In this document: piece after piece, positions 55,213 through 63,588 of the stretch
Layout: each line of letters opens with the position of its first letter
How positions within the stretch are numbered: the first letter of the stretch is position 1
Source of the DNA: Luteimonas rhizosphaerae
GTDB taxonomy: Bacteria; Pseudomonadota; Gammaproteobacteria; Xanthomonadales; Xanthomonadaceae
Assembly (NCBI RefSeq): GCF_002849595.1
Contig: NZ_NRQR01000020.1
Span: 62,001 to 126,000 of the forward strand
Direction of reading: 5' to 3'
Length of the DNA: 64,000 nucleotides
Notes under the pieces: model-generated
Seen by the model: the letters and a program-made list of their open reading frames with translations, nothing else
Databases searched by the model: none
Told to the model about the DNA's origin: nothing
Program-made: the position numbers and the translations under genes

Positions 55213-55478
55213 TCGGCGGCGAAGGCATCGCGACGAACGCCGCCGGACGGAAGACGGAAGACGACGAACGCGGCCGTGTTGCGCGCGCCACGGTGCGCGT
55301 GGACATCACCCGACGTCCGCGCGACGGTCGAGGCCGCGGGGCAGCGCGGCGCCTCGACCTCGCCAGTCCCGCGCACCGGCCACCGATACGCCCGACGCCG
55401 TTCGCGCGCTGCCTGTCCCCGCCCGCCCGGCGATACCGACACGGCTATCCTGTCGGCTCCGTCCAACGCGCCTTTCCC

Positions 55479-55919
55479 ATGACCGATCGCCCGCGCCGCC
55501 TTGTCGCCCTGCTGTCGTTGCTGCTGCTCGCCGCCTGCGGTGGACCGCCGCCCTATACCGGCGGTGACGTGGAGGACCTGCAGCGCATCGACGTGACCAC
55601 GGGCGAAGGCGCTCCCGCGGTCGCCGGCGACACGGTCAGCGTGCACTACACCGGTTGGCTCTACGACCAGAACGCTCCCGGCAAGCGCGGCGCGAAGTTC
55701 GACAGTTCGGTCGATCGCGGCCAGCCCTTCGAGTTCGAACTCGGCGCCGGCCGCGTCATCCGCGGCTGGGACGAGGGCGTGGCCGGCATGCGCCCCGGCG
55801 GCAGGCGCGAGCTGTACATCCCGGCCTTCCTCGGCTACGGCGCCGATGGTGCCGGCAATGCGATCCCGCCCGGCGCGTCGCTGGTGTTCGAGGTCGAGTT
55901 GCTCGACGTCCTCAACTGA
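55479..55919 (+). CDS. FKBP-type peptidyl-prolyl isomerase, lipoprotein
   Basis: A 146-residue protein with a lipoprotein signal (lipobox LAAC, Cys at 20) followed by one FKBP domain: VSVHYTGWLYD, FDSSVDRGQPFEFELGAGRV, IRGWDEGVAGMRPGGRREL, IPAFLGYGADGAGNAIPPGA. The FK506/proline-binding aromatic and Asp residues are present. It acts on periplasmic proteins. Confidence 0.93.
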   Translation: MTDRPRRLVALLSLLLLAACGGPPPYTGGDVEDLQRIDVTTGEGAPAVAGDTVSVHYTGWLYDQNAPGKRGAKFDSSVDRGQPFEFELGAGRVIRGWDEGVAGMRPGGRRELYIPAFLGYGADGAGNAIPPGASLVFEVELLDVLN

Positions 55920-55971
55920 GCCGCGGCATCCGCCGCGAGCGGATCGGCGAGTCGCGCGCGTGCGAGGCGCC

Positions 55972-55988
55972 ACCGGCATCGCGCCGGT
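55972..55988. terminator. hairpin between the FKBP and motB genes
   Basis: ACCGGC and GCCGGT form a 6-bp stem with a 5-base loop, next to TTTC, in the 70-base gap where the FKBP gene meets the converging motB gene. Confidence 0.4.
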
Positions 55989-55989
55989 T

Positions 55990-56898
55990 TCAGGTCTTGT
56001 CGGTCGCGGCCTCGGCGACCGTCGCCACCGCGTCGTCGCTGCGCGCCGCGACGCGCTCGGCGGCGCTGCTCAGGACCACGATGCTGATGCGGCGGTTGAT
56101 GGGATTCGCTTCGTCGGTCTTGTCGAAGGGCACCGACGACGCCAGCCCCACGATGCGTGACAGCTTGGCGTCCTCGAGCCCGCCCGCCACCAGGGCGCGA
56201 CGCGCCGCGTTGGCACGCTGCGTGGACAGTTCCCAGTTGCTGAGGCCGCCGGCGCCGGTGAACGGCGTGTTGTCGGTGTGCCCGGAGATCGCCACGCGGT
56301 TCTCGACCTGGTTGAGGTAGGTCGCCAGCTCGACGAGGATGCTGGTGGTGTAGGTCTTCAGATTCGGCGAGCCCAGGTCGAACATCGGCCGGTTGTGGGT
56401 ATCCACGATCTGGATCCGCAACCCCTCCGGCGTGATGTCGATCAGCAGCTGGTCCTTGAACGGAGCGAGCGCCTGACTGCTCGCCACCGCTTTCTCCAGC
56501 GCGCGCTGCAGCGCTTCGAGCTGCTCCCGGTCCTGCGCATCCTGCGCGCGCTCGGTGGCGCTGCTGTCGGCGGCCGCGTCGACATCGGGGCCCGCGCCCG
56601 GTGGATTCCGCAGATGGTCGAACATCTTGATCGGGGCATCGCCCGCGCCGCCGGGCCCCTGGGCGCCTGGCGCCATCACCGCGGACCGTCCCGCGACCGC
56701 GCTCGGGTTCTGGAAGTATTCGGAGATGCCGCCCAGTTGTTCCTGCGGCATCGTCGCCACCAGCCACATCACCATGAAGAACGCCATCATCGCAGTGACG
56801 AAGTCGGCGTACGCCACCTTCCACGCGCCGCCGTGGTGGGCGCTACCGCCGCGCTTCTTCTTGCGGACGATGATGATCGGTTGCAGGGCCTCGCTCAT
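55990..56898 (-). CDS. motB: flagellar motor stator protein MotB
   Basis: A 302-residue protein. A short cytoplasmic tail is followed by one transmembrane helix with the proton-carrying aspartate D32 (AYADFVTAMMAFFMVMWLVA), a Ser/Pro/Ala linker with a plug, and an OmpA-type peptidoglycan-binding domain (ISGHTDNTPF, NWELSTQRANAARRALV, NRRISIVV). It couples proton flow to flagellar rotation with MotA. It lies 10 bases after motA. Confidence 0.95.
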   Translation of the reverse strand: MSEALQPIIIVRKKKRGGSAHHGGAWKVAYADFVTAMMAFFMVMWLVATMPQEQLGGISEYFQNPSAVAGRSAVMAPGAQGPGGAGDAPIKMFDHLRNPPGAGPDVDAAADSSATERAQDAQDREQLEALQRALEKAVASSQALAPFKDQLLIDITPEGLRIQIVDTHNRPMFDLGSPNLKTYTTSILVELATYLNQVENRVAISGHTDNTPFTGAGGLSNWELSTQRANAARRALVAGGLEDAKLSRIVGLASSVPFDKTDEANPINRRISIVVLSSAAERVAARSDDAVATVAEAATDKT

Positions 56899-56908
56899 GG
56901 CGCGCCCG

Positions 56909-57724
56909 TCAGCCCTTGGCGGTCTTGAGGTCGGCTTCCAGGTCCTGGAAGCTCGGGCGCACGTCGGAGAACAGCAGCTTGCGCGCGAACTCGATCGCCA
57001 CCGACGGCGGATAGCCGCGCAGCGAGGCCACCAGCGCCATCTTCACCACCTCGAAGGCCTTGCCCTCCTCGTGCGCGCGGTTCTCCATCGCCGTCGCCAT
57101 CGGCCCGACGAAGCCGTACGCCAGGAAGATGCCGAGGAAGGTGCCGACCAGCGCCGACGCGACCTTCGCGCCGATCTCCGCCGCGGGCGCACTGCCGACG
57201 ATGGACATCGTGAGGATGATGCCGAGCACGGCAGCGACGATGCCGAAGCCCGGCAGCGCATCGGCCACCTTCTGCACCGAATGCGCGGGTTCCAGCGCTT
57301 CCTGGTGATGCGTTTCGAGCTCGTATTCGAGCAGCGATTCCAGCTCGTGCGGGCTCATGCTGCCGCCCACGATCAACCGCATGCAGTCGGTGATGAAGGT
57401 CAGCAGATGATTGTCGGCGGCGATCTTCGGATACTTCTGGAAGATCGTGCTGTTGCCGGGATTCTCGATGTGGTCCTCGATCGCCATCGTGCCGTCGCGC
57501 CGCATCTTCATCAGCATCTCCGGCCCCTTGAACAGCGCGACCATGGTCTGCAGCGCGCTCTTCATCACCTTGGGCGGCGTGGCGATCACGTACGCGCCCA
57601 GCGCACAGCCGCAGATCACGATGATCTCGTTGGGATGCCACAGCGTCAGCAGCTTGCCGCCCACCATCATGAAGCCGCCGATCATGCTGGCGATGACGAC
57701 GACGGCACCAATGATCAGGTACAT
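56909..57724 (-). CDS. motA: flagellar motor stator protein MotA
   Basis: A 271-residue inner-membrane protein with four helices and the large cytoplasmic loop that contacts FliG. Recognisable parts are MYLIIGAVVVIASMIGGFMM, IENPGNSTIFQKYPKI, LPGFGIVAAVLGIILTM with the conserved prolines, and VGTFLGIFLAYGFVGPMATA. With MotB it forms the proton-driven stator. The ATG at 57724 gives the standard family start and fits the predicted FliA promoter; an ATG at 57739 is the alternative. Confidence 0.95.
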   Translation of the reverse strand: MYLIIGAVVVIASMIGGFMMVGGKLLTLWHPNEIIVICGCALGAYVIATPPKVMKSALQTMVALFKGPEMLMKMRRDGTMAIEDHIENPGNSTIFQKYPKIAADNHLLTFITDCMRLIVGGSMSPHELESLLEYELETHHQEALEPAHSVQKVADALPGFGIVAAVLGIILTMSIVGSAPAAEIGAKVASALVGTFLGIFLAYGFVGPMATAMENRAHEEGKAFEVVKMALVASLRGYPPSVAIEFARKLLFSDVRPSFQDLEADLKTAKG

Positions 57725-57759
57725 GAGCGGTGGATCCATCCGGCGGAACAGTCCGACCG

Positions 57760-57786
57760 GTATCGGCGCCACTTCGCCGGGCTTGA
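57760..57786 (-). promoter_or_regulatory. candidate FliA (sigma-28) promoter of motA
   Basis: On the minus strand TCAAGCCC (57786-57779) and GCCGATAC (57767-57760) are separated by exactly 11 bases. The -10 matches the FliA consensus GCCGATAA at seven of eight positions, and the -35 matches four of the first five. The start would lie about 26 bases before the motA ATG. Confidence 0.5.
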
Positions 57787-57868
57787 GCGCCGGTGCCGGC
57801 GCAGGCCTGGAACGCCCGCGCGGGGTGCGATCCGTCGCCCCGGTCGTGGGTGCACGACGGCGCGGCGG

Positions 57869-58312
57869 CTAGCGCCCGCCTCGCTCCAGCACGCGCGGCA
57901 GCACCAGCAGAAGCGCGCCCGCGCAGACCGCGATCGGCAGCGCGGACGCCCGGAGCACATGCAGCAGGATCGACGAGGTGTCGTATGTGCTCCAGGCCGC
58001 CACACGCACCGAGAAATCGACATAGGCCAGCAGCAGCCAGTACCCGAGCATCCACAGGACGATCGCGTAGGCCTGCGCCGCCGGACCCAGGCGGCGCGGG
58101 AGCAACGCCAGCAGGGCGCGCGTCGACACCAGCGCGACCAGGCAGAGCAGCGACAGATAGACCAGTGGCGTGGCGCCCCACTCCGCCGCGGACCGCGCAA
58201 CCGGCGAGGCCCAGACGGCCTGGGCCACGGTGGCGACCCCCGCGACCGTCGCGGCAGGCAGCCGCCCGCGCCAGGGGCGTGGCACGGCAGGACGGCGCGT
58301 CCGGTCGGACAT
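57869..58312 (-). CDS. membrane protein of unknown function
   Basis: A 147-residue protein with about four hydrophobic helices (approximately 19-37, 47-64, 77-98, 117-136) and a basic N-terminus. GAGGA eight bases before 58312 favours this start over one at 58327. It lies upstream of motAB on the same strand but is separated from them by a candidate FliA promoter. No family is recognised. Confidence 0.6.
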   Translation of the reverse strand: MSDRTRRPAVPRPWRGRLPAATVAGVATVAQAVWASPVARSAAEWGATPLVYLSLLCLVALVSTRALLALLPRRLGPAAQAYAIVLWMLGYWLLLAYVDFSVRVAAWSTYDTSSILLHVLRASALPIAVCAGALLLVLPRVLERGGR

Positions 58313-58445
58313 GTCGCGATTCCTCATTGGCGCGGGGACGCACGGCCCGTGCCGTGACGTTGCCCGACGCAGCGCCGGGCATGCCGATGCCGCACCGACT
58401 CCTGCTGGATCGCACCGGACAGGTGAATCACGTCCCGACCCCGAC

Positions 58446-59036
58446 TCAGTAGGGTGGCGCCCGGCGCGCCTTCTGCACGCGCGCGGCCTCGGTCCACCAG
58501 GTCAGATCGTCGGCGAAGCGGGCGAAACTCTTCTCGAGCGATCTGCCGGCCTCGTCGATGGGCTGGCCCTGCGCATCGAGCGTCTTGCCGATCGGCCCGA
58601 CGTTGACCGAGCTGGAGATCACCACCATGCCCATTTCCGACAGCGTGCCGTGCCAGGCGACGCTGGCGCGCGCACCGGCCAGGCGCCCGGCCGAATAGCT
58701 GACCACGCCGGCAGGACGCCAGAACCACTCCTCCAGGAAATGATCGGTGAGGTTCTTCAGACCCGGCTGCACGCCCCAGTTGTATTCGCCGGTGACGAAC
58801 ACGAAGCCATCGGCATCGCGGATCTTGCCTGCAAGCACCTCCATCGCGGCGGGCGCCTGTCCTTGCGGATATTCCTTGTACATGCGGTCCAGCATCGGCA
58901 GATCGACCGCCTTGGCATCGACCAGTTCGGCGTCGATGCCGCGCGCCTGCAGCGTGCGCACGCAGTAGTCGGCCAGGCGGATGCCCATGCGGTCGGACCG
59001 GTAGGAGCCGTAGAAAACCAGGATGCGTTCGGACAT
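58446..59036 (-). CDS. NADPH-dependent FMN reductase
   Basis: A 196-residue flavodoxin-fold reductase. The FMN phosphate loop is ILVFYGSYRSDRMGIRL, and the isoalloxazine-binding part is FVFVTGEYNWGVQPGLKNLT. Members reduce FMN, quinones or azo compounds with NADPH. It could in principle supply reduced flavin, but it is 19 kb from the halogenase and no link is shown. Confidence 0.9.
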   Translation of the reverse strand: MSERILVFYGSYRSDRMGIRLADYCVRTLQARGIDAELVDAKAVDLPMLDRMYKEYPQGQAPAAMEVLAGKIRDADGFVFVTGEYNWGVQPGLKNLTDHFLEEWFWRPAGVVSYSAGRLAGARASVAWHGTLSEMGMVVISSSVNVGPIGKTLDAQGQPIDEAGRSLEKSFARFADDLTWWTEAARVQKARRAPPY

Positions 59037-59288
59037 GGGGGAGCCTCGAAAATGGCAAAAGGACTGCCGGCCGTTGGATCATCGCATCGTGGGCCGGGGG
59101 CTGCGTCGCGCCGCGCGGCCACACGGCCGACCGCCTGCAGGCGCGGCCCTGTGCTCGCACGCATCGCCAGTCCGAAGTGCCCGGGATCCCGCGCGTCGCG
59201 GGCCAGCTGTCCGCTGTGTGCGACGCAGATCAGCTCCCGCCGGCACCGGACAGCGCCGCCCCCTCGGGCCGCTTTTTCAGCGTTCGGC

Positions 59289-59912
59289 TCACCGTGCGTT
59301 CTTCAGATACTTGTAGAGCGACGCGCGCGAGATGCCGAGCCGGGCCGCGACTGCCGGCGCCGCATTCCGGACATCCAGAATCCTCGCCTCGTCGATCCGC
59401 TGGACGAGGATCGTCCTGCCGGCGGCATCCAGGGAGGTCACGGGAACTCCGACCTCGGCCTCGTAGGTCTGGACGATCTGCTCCAGCGTCTGCCGCCACG
59501 TGTCATGGAAGAAGGTGCGCGGCTCCGCGAATCCTGGCAGAAACGCCAGCGAGGCCAGGCTCGCCTGCACGTTCTCCAGCAGCGACACGTCGAAGTTGAT
59601 GCACATCATCCCGCGGGGGCTGCCCTGGCGGTCGCGCAGAACCGCGGTGACGGAGCGGAGATTGCGGCCGGCGCGGCTGGTCATGCGGTAGGGCCCGATC
59701 ACCGCCTGCTCCAGTGTCGTCTCGGGAAACCGGTCGTCGGCGGAACTGTCACCCGCTCGCCTTCCGGACAGCGGATTGGCGATGTGCGCGATCTTCAACG
59801 TGGACAGGTCGTGGATGACCACTTCCACGTGCGGGCGGAACAGCGCCGCGATCGCATCCGCGACGGATTCGTACGCCGCCAGATCGAGTTCGCCACCGTG
59901 ACGCTTCGGCAT
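59289..59912 (-). CDS. YheO/DauR-like PAS and helix-turn-helix regulator
   Basis: A 207-residue regulator with an N-terminal YheO-type PAS domain (YESVADAIAALFRPHVEVVI, IANPLSGR, RSVTAVLRDRQGSPRGMMCI) and a C-terminal HTH_22 domain ending APAVAARLGISRASLYKYLK. This is the architecture of YheO and of DauR, the D-arginine-responsive repressor. It is divergent from the M61 peptidase gene, and a palindrome lies between them. Confidence 0.9.
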   Translation of the reverse strand: MPKRHGGELDLAAYESVADAIAALFRPHVEVVIHDLSTLKIAHIANPLSGRRAGDSSADDRFPETTLEQAVIGPYRMTSRAGRNLRSVTAVLRDRQGSPRGMMCINFDVSLLENVQASLASLAFLPGFAEPRTFFHDTWRQTLEQIVQTYEAEVGVPVTSLDAAGRTILVQRIDEARILDVRNAAPAVAARLGISRASLYKYLKNAR

Positions 59913-59970
59913 TCGCTGTCATTCCTGATGTGTGCGGACAGCGTAAGGATTCACCGGCGAATTTACAATC

Positions 59971-59985
59971 TGTCTCTAGTAGACA
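59971..59985. promoter_or_regulatory. candidate operator between the YheO-like and M61 genes
   Basis: TGTCT-CTAGT-AGACA is a 5-bp inverted repeat with a 5-base spacer in the 136-base divergent promoter region. It is AT-richer than its surroundings and well placed to be the binding site of the adjacent regulator. Confidence 0.45.
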
Positions 59986-60048
59986 CATCGTCCAAGCGTG
60001 GCTAGCATGTCGCCTCGACTCCGGCATAGCGCGACAGGGCCCTGCTTC

Positions 60049-61983
60049 ATGACGTCAAAAAAAAGGACGCGCAGCACGACGCCGTGGCACGCCCTCGTCT
60101 GGCTGCTGCTGATGCTCGGCCCAGCGCATGCCATGGTGAAACCGCCGCAGCCGATGCCGTACGTCAATGCGGTCGCGACGCCGCAGGATCGGCCCTTCGC
60201 TGGCGAGATCCTGCTCGAGGTGGATGCGACGGATGTCCCGCATCGCCTCTTCCGCGTGCGCCAGGTGATTCCGGTCCAGAGCACCGGGGCAGTCACCTTG
60301 CTGTATCCGGAGTGGGAGCCGGCCAGCCACGCCAGGACGGTGTCGGCCGCCAACCTGGCGGGACTCGTGATCCGGGCCGGCGCCACCCGGCTGGCGTGGC
60401 GTCGTGACGCGCTCGACCCGCATGCCTTCCATATCGACGTGCCGGACGGCGCGACCGCCCTCGAGATCGAATTCCAGTACGTCACGCGTCCCGCCGATAC
60501 GGCCATGCGCCCGGACATGGTCGTGCTTCAGTGGCACAAGGCGCTGCTCTACCCGGCCGGCTGGTTCGCCCGCAACATTCCCGTGCGTGCGAGGGCGCGT
60601 TTCCCGGAGGGACTGATGCTGACCACGGCATTGGCGCTGGATGCTGTGCAGGGAAACGTCGCGAGTTTCAGCCCGACATCCCTGGAAACGCTGTCCGACA
60701 CGCCCGTCTTCGCATCGCGTTATCGACGACGCATTCCGATCGGCGTGCACGGTCAGTCCCCCGTCTGGCTCGACCTGATTCCCGACGCGCCCGACGGGCT
60801 CACCGTCGAGCCGGAACACATTGCCGCGCTGCGCCGGATGGTCGCCGAGACATCCGCCCTGTTCGGCCCCGCGCCGGATCGCGCGTTCCACGCAATCGTC
60901 GTCTTGAGCGACGCCTTTCCGGTGGGAGGGGTGGAGCACGCAGGCTCGGCCGAGATCTGGTCCGGGCAGCTGAACAATCTGGACCTGATCGCGCACGAGT
61001 ACGTGCATGCCTGGAATGGCCGCGCGCGGCAGCCCGAGGATCTCTGGGCCCCGACGCTCAATGTGCCGGTCCGGAACAGCCTGCTGTGGGTCTACGAGGG
61101 CCAGACCGAGTTCTGGGGCCGCGTCCTCGCCGCCCGCAGCGGGATGCGAACACGGGCCGAAACGCTCGACAAGCTCGCGCTCGATGCCGCAGACGTCGCG
61201 GCCAGATCCGGGCGCGCATGGAAGCCGCTCCGCGACACCGTCCACGACCCCCTCTACATGTCGGGGCGGTCCACGGTCTGGCCCGACTGGCAACGCCGGA
61301 AGGACTACTACACCGAAGGCGTCCTGCTCTGGCTGGATGTCGACATGACGCTGCGCGAGCGCTCGGCAGGCCGGGTCGGACTGGACGACTTTGCGCGCGA
61401 TTTCTTCGATGTCGGTGCGCATGGGACGGTCGAGACGTACAGTTTCGAAGACCTCTGCGCGGCACTCACCCGACTGGTCCCGATGGACTGGGCGGCCTAC
61501 CTCGACGACAGGCTGGATGCAGACGCGCCCGTCGTGCAGGACGGCCTGGCGCGCGCGGGCTGGTCTCTTGCGTTCAGTCCGAACCCCAGCGAGACCTTCC
61601 GGCAGCACGAGGCCGAACTGGGCGCGAGCGATCTCACGCACTCGGTCGGAATGACGGTCACGCAGGCAGGACGCGTGCGATCCGTTGCCTGGGAAGGCCC
61701 CGCGTTCCATGCCGGCCTCGTGCCAGGCGCGACGCTGCTGACGGTCGATGGCGACGCGTTCTCGCTGGACCGGCTCCACGCGGCAATCGAGGCTGCGGAC
61801 GCGACCACGCTGTCGCTGGACTACGAAGTGGACGGCGTGAGGTCCACGGGCGTCGTGGACTATCGCGGCGGCCTTCGCTATCCCCATCTCGAACGCTTGC
61901 ATCATGTGCCCGACCGGCTCTCCCTGCTTCTCGACAGCACCGTGCGGACGCGCCCCGGACCGACGCGGCAGCCCCTGGATTGA
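60049..61983 (+). CDS. exported M61 family (glycyl aminopeptidase-like) peptidase with PDZ domain
   Basis: A 644-residue protein with a signal peptide (about 1-28). An N-terminal beta domain is followed by a thermolysin-like domain with the zinc motif HEYVH (H316, E317, H320) in LDLIAHEYVHAWN and a third-ligand region WVYEGQTEFWG (E350). A C-terminal PDZ-like domain (about 550-625) has VAWEGPAFHAGLVPGATLL. M61 enzymes cleave N-terminal Gly or Ala; the family's usual HEYxHxWNxKR is altered after the zinc site. ATG 60049 begins the signal peptide; 60007 is a longer option. Confidence 0.88.
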   Translation: MTSKKRTRSTTPWHALVWLLLMLGPAHAMVKPPQPMPYVNAVATPQDRPFAGEILLEVDATDVPHRLFRVRQVIPVQSTGAVTLLYPEWEPASHARTVSAANLAGLVIRAGATRLAWRRDALDPHAFHIDVPDGATALEIEFQYVTRPADTAMRPDMVVLQWHKALLYPAGWFARNIPVRARARFPEGLMLTTALALDAVQGNVASFSPTSLETLSDTPVFASRYRRRIPIGVHGQSPVWLDLIPDAPDGLTVEPEHIAALRRMVAETSALFGPAPDRAFHAIVVLSDAFPVGGVEHAGSAEIWSGQLNNLDLIAHEYVHAWNGRARQPEDLWAPTLNVPVRNSLLWVYEGQTEFWGRVLAARSGMRTRAETLDKLALDAADVAARSGRAWKPLRDTVHDPLYMSGRSTVWPDWQRRKDYYTEGVLLWLDVDMTLRERSAGRVGLDDFARDFFDVGAHGTVETYSFEDLCAALTRLVPMDWAAYLDDRLDADAPVVQDGLARAGWSLAFSPNPSETFRQHEAELGASDLTHSVGMTVTQAGRVRSVAWEGPAFHAGLVPGATLLTVDGDAFSLDRLHAAIEAADATTLSLDYEVDGVRSTGVVDYRGGLRYPHLERLHHVPDRLSLLLDSTVRTRPGPTRQPLD

Positions 61984-61998
61984 CGGCATGACGCGCCC

Positions 61999-62026
61999 CG
62001 CCACCCTTGTCTGATCCAGGGTGGCG
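61999..62026. terminator. hairpin between convergent peptidase and methyltransferase genes
   Basis: CGCCACCCT (61999-62007) pairs perfectly with AGGGTGGCG (62018-62026) across a 10-base loop, 16 bases past the peptidase stop. It probably serves the converging methyltransferase gene as well. Confidence 0.55.
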
Positions 62027-62120
62027 CACGTCGGGAAAACCCGGATCTTCCGATTGCCTGGAGACGACAGGCGTTGGTGGTGCGCATCGATCAGGCCACG
62101 CAACGCGGGACCTGGCGCGC

Positions 62121-62882
62121 TCAGCGCTTGCGGAACACCACCACGTGCTGCCACGGCAAGCTGTCGGCGGTACGCTCCCACTCCAGTGGATGCAGCGCGG
62201 CTTCCTTGCGGATCTGCGCCTCGCTCATCTTGTGCAGCGGCTTGATCGGCACGTCGTCGTCCTCGGCGCGGTACTCGACGAAGACCAGGCGCCCGCCGGG
62301 TCGCAACGCACGCACCAGCGCGCCGAGCACTTCGTGCGGGTATTCCAGTTCGTGGTAGACGTCGACCATCAGCGCGAGGTCCACCGAATCGGGCGCGAGT
62401 CCCGGGTCGGTCGCGCTCGCCTGCACCGGCATCAGGTTGTCGAGTCCCGGCTGCGCTGCCGCCTGCGTGAGCATCGCCACCATCTGCGGTTGCACGTCGA
62501 CCGCGTAGACCATGCCGCCGGGCGCAACCAGCGGTGCAATGCGGCGTGCGTGGTAGCCCGTTCCCGCCCCCACATCGGCGACGTCCAAGCCCGGCGTCAA
62601 GGCCAGTTCCTGCAGCAGGACGCTGCCGCGTTCCTCGCGCTCGCGTTCTTCCCGCTCCAGCCACGCCGCGCCCTGCCAGCCCATCACCGTCGAGATCTCG
62701 CGCCCCTGATAGGTCTTGCCGATGCCGTCCGCGCTCCGCCGCACGGACGCGTAGATCGCGGCGTCCACATCCGTCTGCGCCGTGGCCGGGGCGACCGCCA
62801 ACGGCGCGGACGGCGGTTGGGAACAGGCCGTGCCGACACCCAGCAGCAGGCCGAAGACCGCGAACGATGGGATCTGGCGCAT
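62121..62882 (-). CDS. class I SAM-dependent methyltransferase with a signal peptide
   Basis: A 253-residue protein. The catalytic part is a standard Rossmann methyltransferase: motif I VADVGAGTGYHARRIAPLV, an acidic residue after YAVDVQPQM, motif with LMVDVYHELEYP and LRPGGRLVFVEYR. Unusually it begins with a signal peptide, MRQIPSFAVFGLLLGVGTAC, with a possible lipidation Cys at 20 although the lipobox (GTAC) is weak. SAM is not expected in the periplasm, so either export is real and the enzyme non-canonical, or the N-terminus is an anchor. GGAG precedes the ATG. Confidence 0.88.
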   Translation of the reverse strand: MRQIPSFAVFGLLLGVGTACSQPPSAPLAVAPATAQTDVDAAIYASVRRSADGIGKTYQGREISTVMGWQGAAWLEREEREREERGSVLLQELALTPGLDVADVGAGTGYHARRIAPLVAPGGMVYAVDVQPQMVAMLTQAAAQPGLDNLMPVQASATDPGLAPDSVDLALMVDVYHELEYPHEVLGALVRALRPGGRLVFVEYRAEDDDVPIKPLHKMSEAQIRKEAALHPLEWERTADSLPWQHVVVFRKR

Positions 62883-63141
62883 GGGGGGCTCCGGTCGTCC
62901 GCGACAGTGCGGCGTGATGGAGCCTAGCGCCAGGGCGCGTGGTGTCCGGTGAAGCGCCGTGGCAAGGTGAAGGCGTGCGCGAGAACGTGAGCCAGCACGC
63001 CCACACGAGGCGCAGGCATCGCTGGACCCCGTGCGTGCGTACCGACCCAGATTCGCCACCTCGAACACCGGATCGCCCCAGTAGCCGTTCCGCACGACGG
63101 TCTGGTGAATTGATAGTGGCGGCCCGCCTGTTCGAATCCGC
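62883..63141. other. gap without a supported gene
   Basis: The stretch right of the methyltransferase start holds no supported gene, repeat or promoter that I can identify. Confidence 0.4.
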
Positions 63142-63313
63142 CTACGTTACGACGAGCAGGTACTGGCCGTAAGCGTTGGCGCGAGTCTGGTCCACGGCGT
63201 CTGATGCCACGGCAACCGCCAGTCCGGCCTCCAACGCACTAGCTTGCTCGCGATCTATCAGACCCTGCCAAGGCGTCAGATCTCGTATACGCGCTTGCAC
63301 GCGCGACGCAGTT
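63142..63313 (-). pseudogene. possible gene remnant
   Basis: In one minus-strand frame this stretch reads protein-like text, ARIRDLTPWQGLIDREQ then ASALEAGLAVAVASD and ANAYGQYLLVV, before a stop at 63142. No good start codon or ribosome-binding site precedes it. It may be the decayed 3' end of a gene, possibly the same one as the frameshifted gene beside it. Confidence 0.25.
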
Positions 63314-63544
63314 TAGCCCCCCATCGGACGGACGGTTCGGCTGTCGAGAAAATCAAGGGCCTCGCGCTTCAATGCGATCCATGCCCCTGCGTCGATGAAA
63401 TTTTCGACCTGCCGTGCGTAGCGATCGCCCGTAGTCGCGCCCGGGCTCGCGTCCCGAACTGGGGTAGTGCCTCTCGAGATCCTCGAAGCTGCGCACCCGC
63501 TCGACGCGATTACCGACGCTCTCAGTGATGGTGTATTGCGGCAT
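63313..63544 (-). pseudogene. small gene disrupted by a one-base frameshift
   Basis: The ATG at 63544 (after CAGGAG) starts MPQYTITESVGNRVERVRSF, followed by EDLERHYPSSGREPG. The original frame then ends after an unlikely Arg-rich stretch at 63353, while the next frame continues sensibly as ATTGDRYARQVENFIDAGAW, IALKREALDFLDSR and stops at 63313. The total length is one base more than a multiple of three, consistent with a single inserted base near 63440. The family is unknown. Confidence 0.45.
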
Positions 63545-63588
63545 GTCCTGGCTCCTGAGACTCCGCGTGAAGTCGAAACTGGAATGGG

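Noticed and set aside
58446..59036. FMN reductase as the reductase partner of the tryptophan halogenase
   Set aside because: It lies 19 kb away, in its own unit, and no evidence links it to the halogenase operon.
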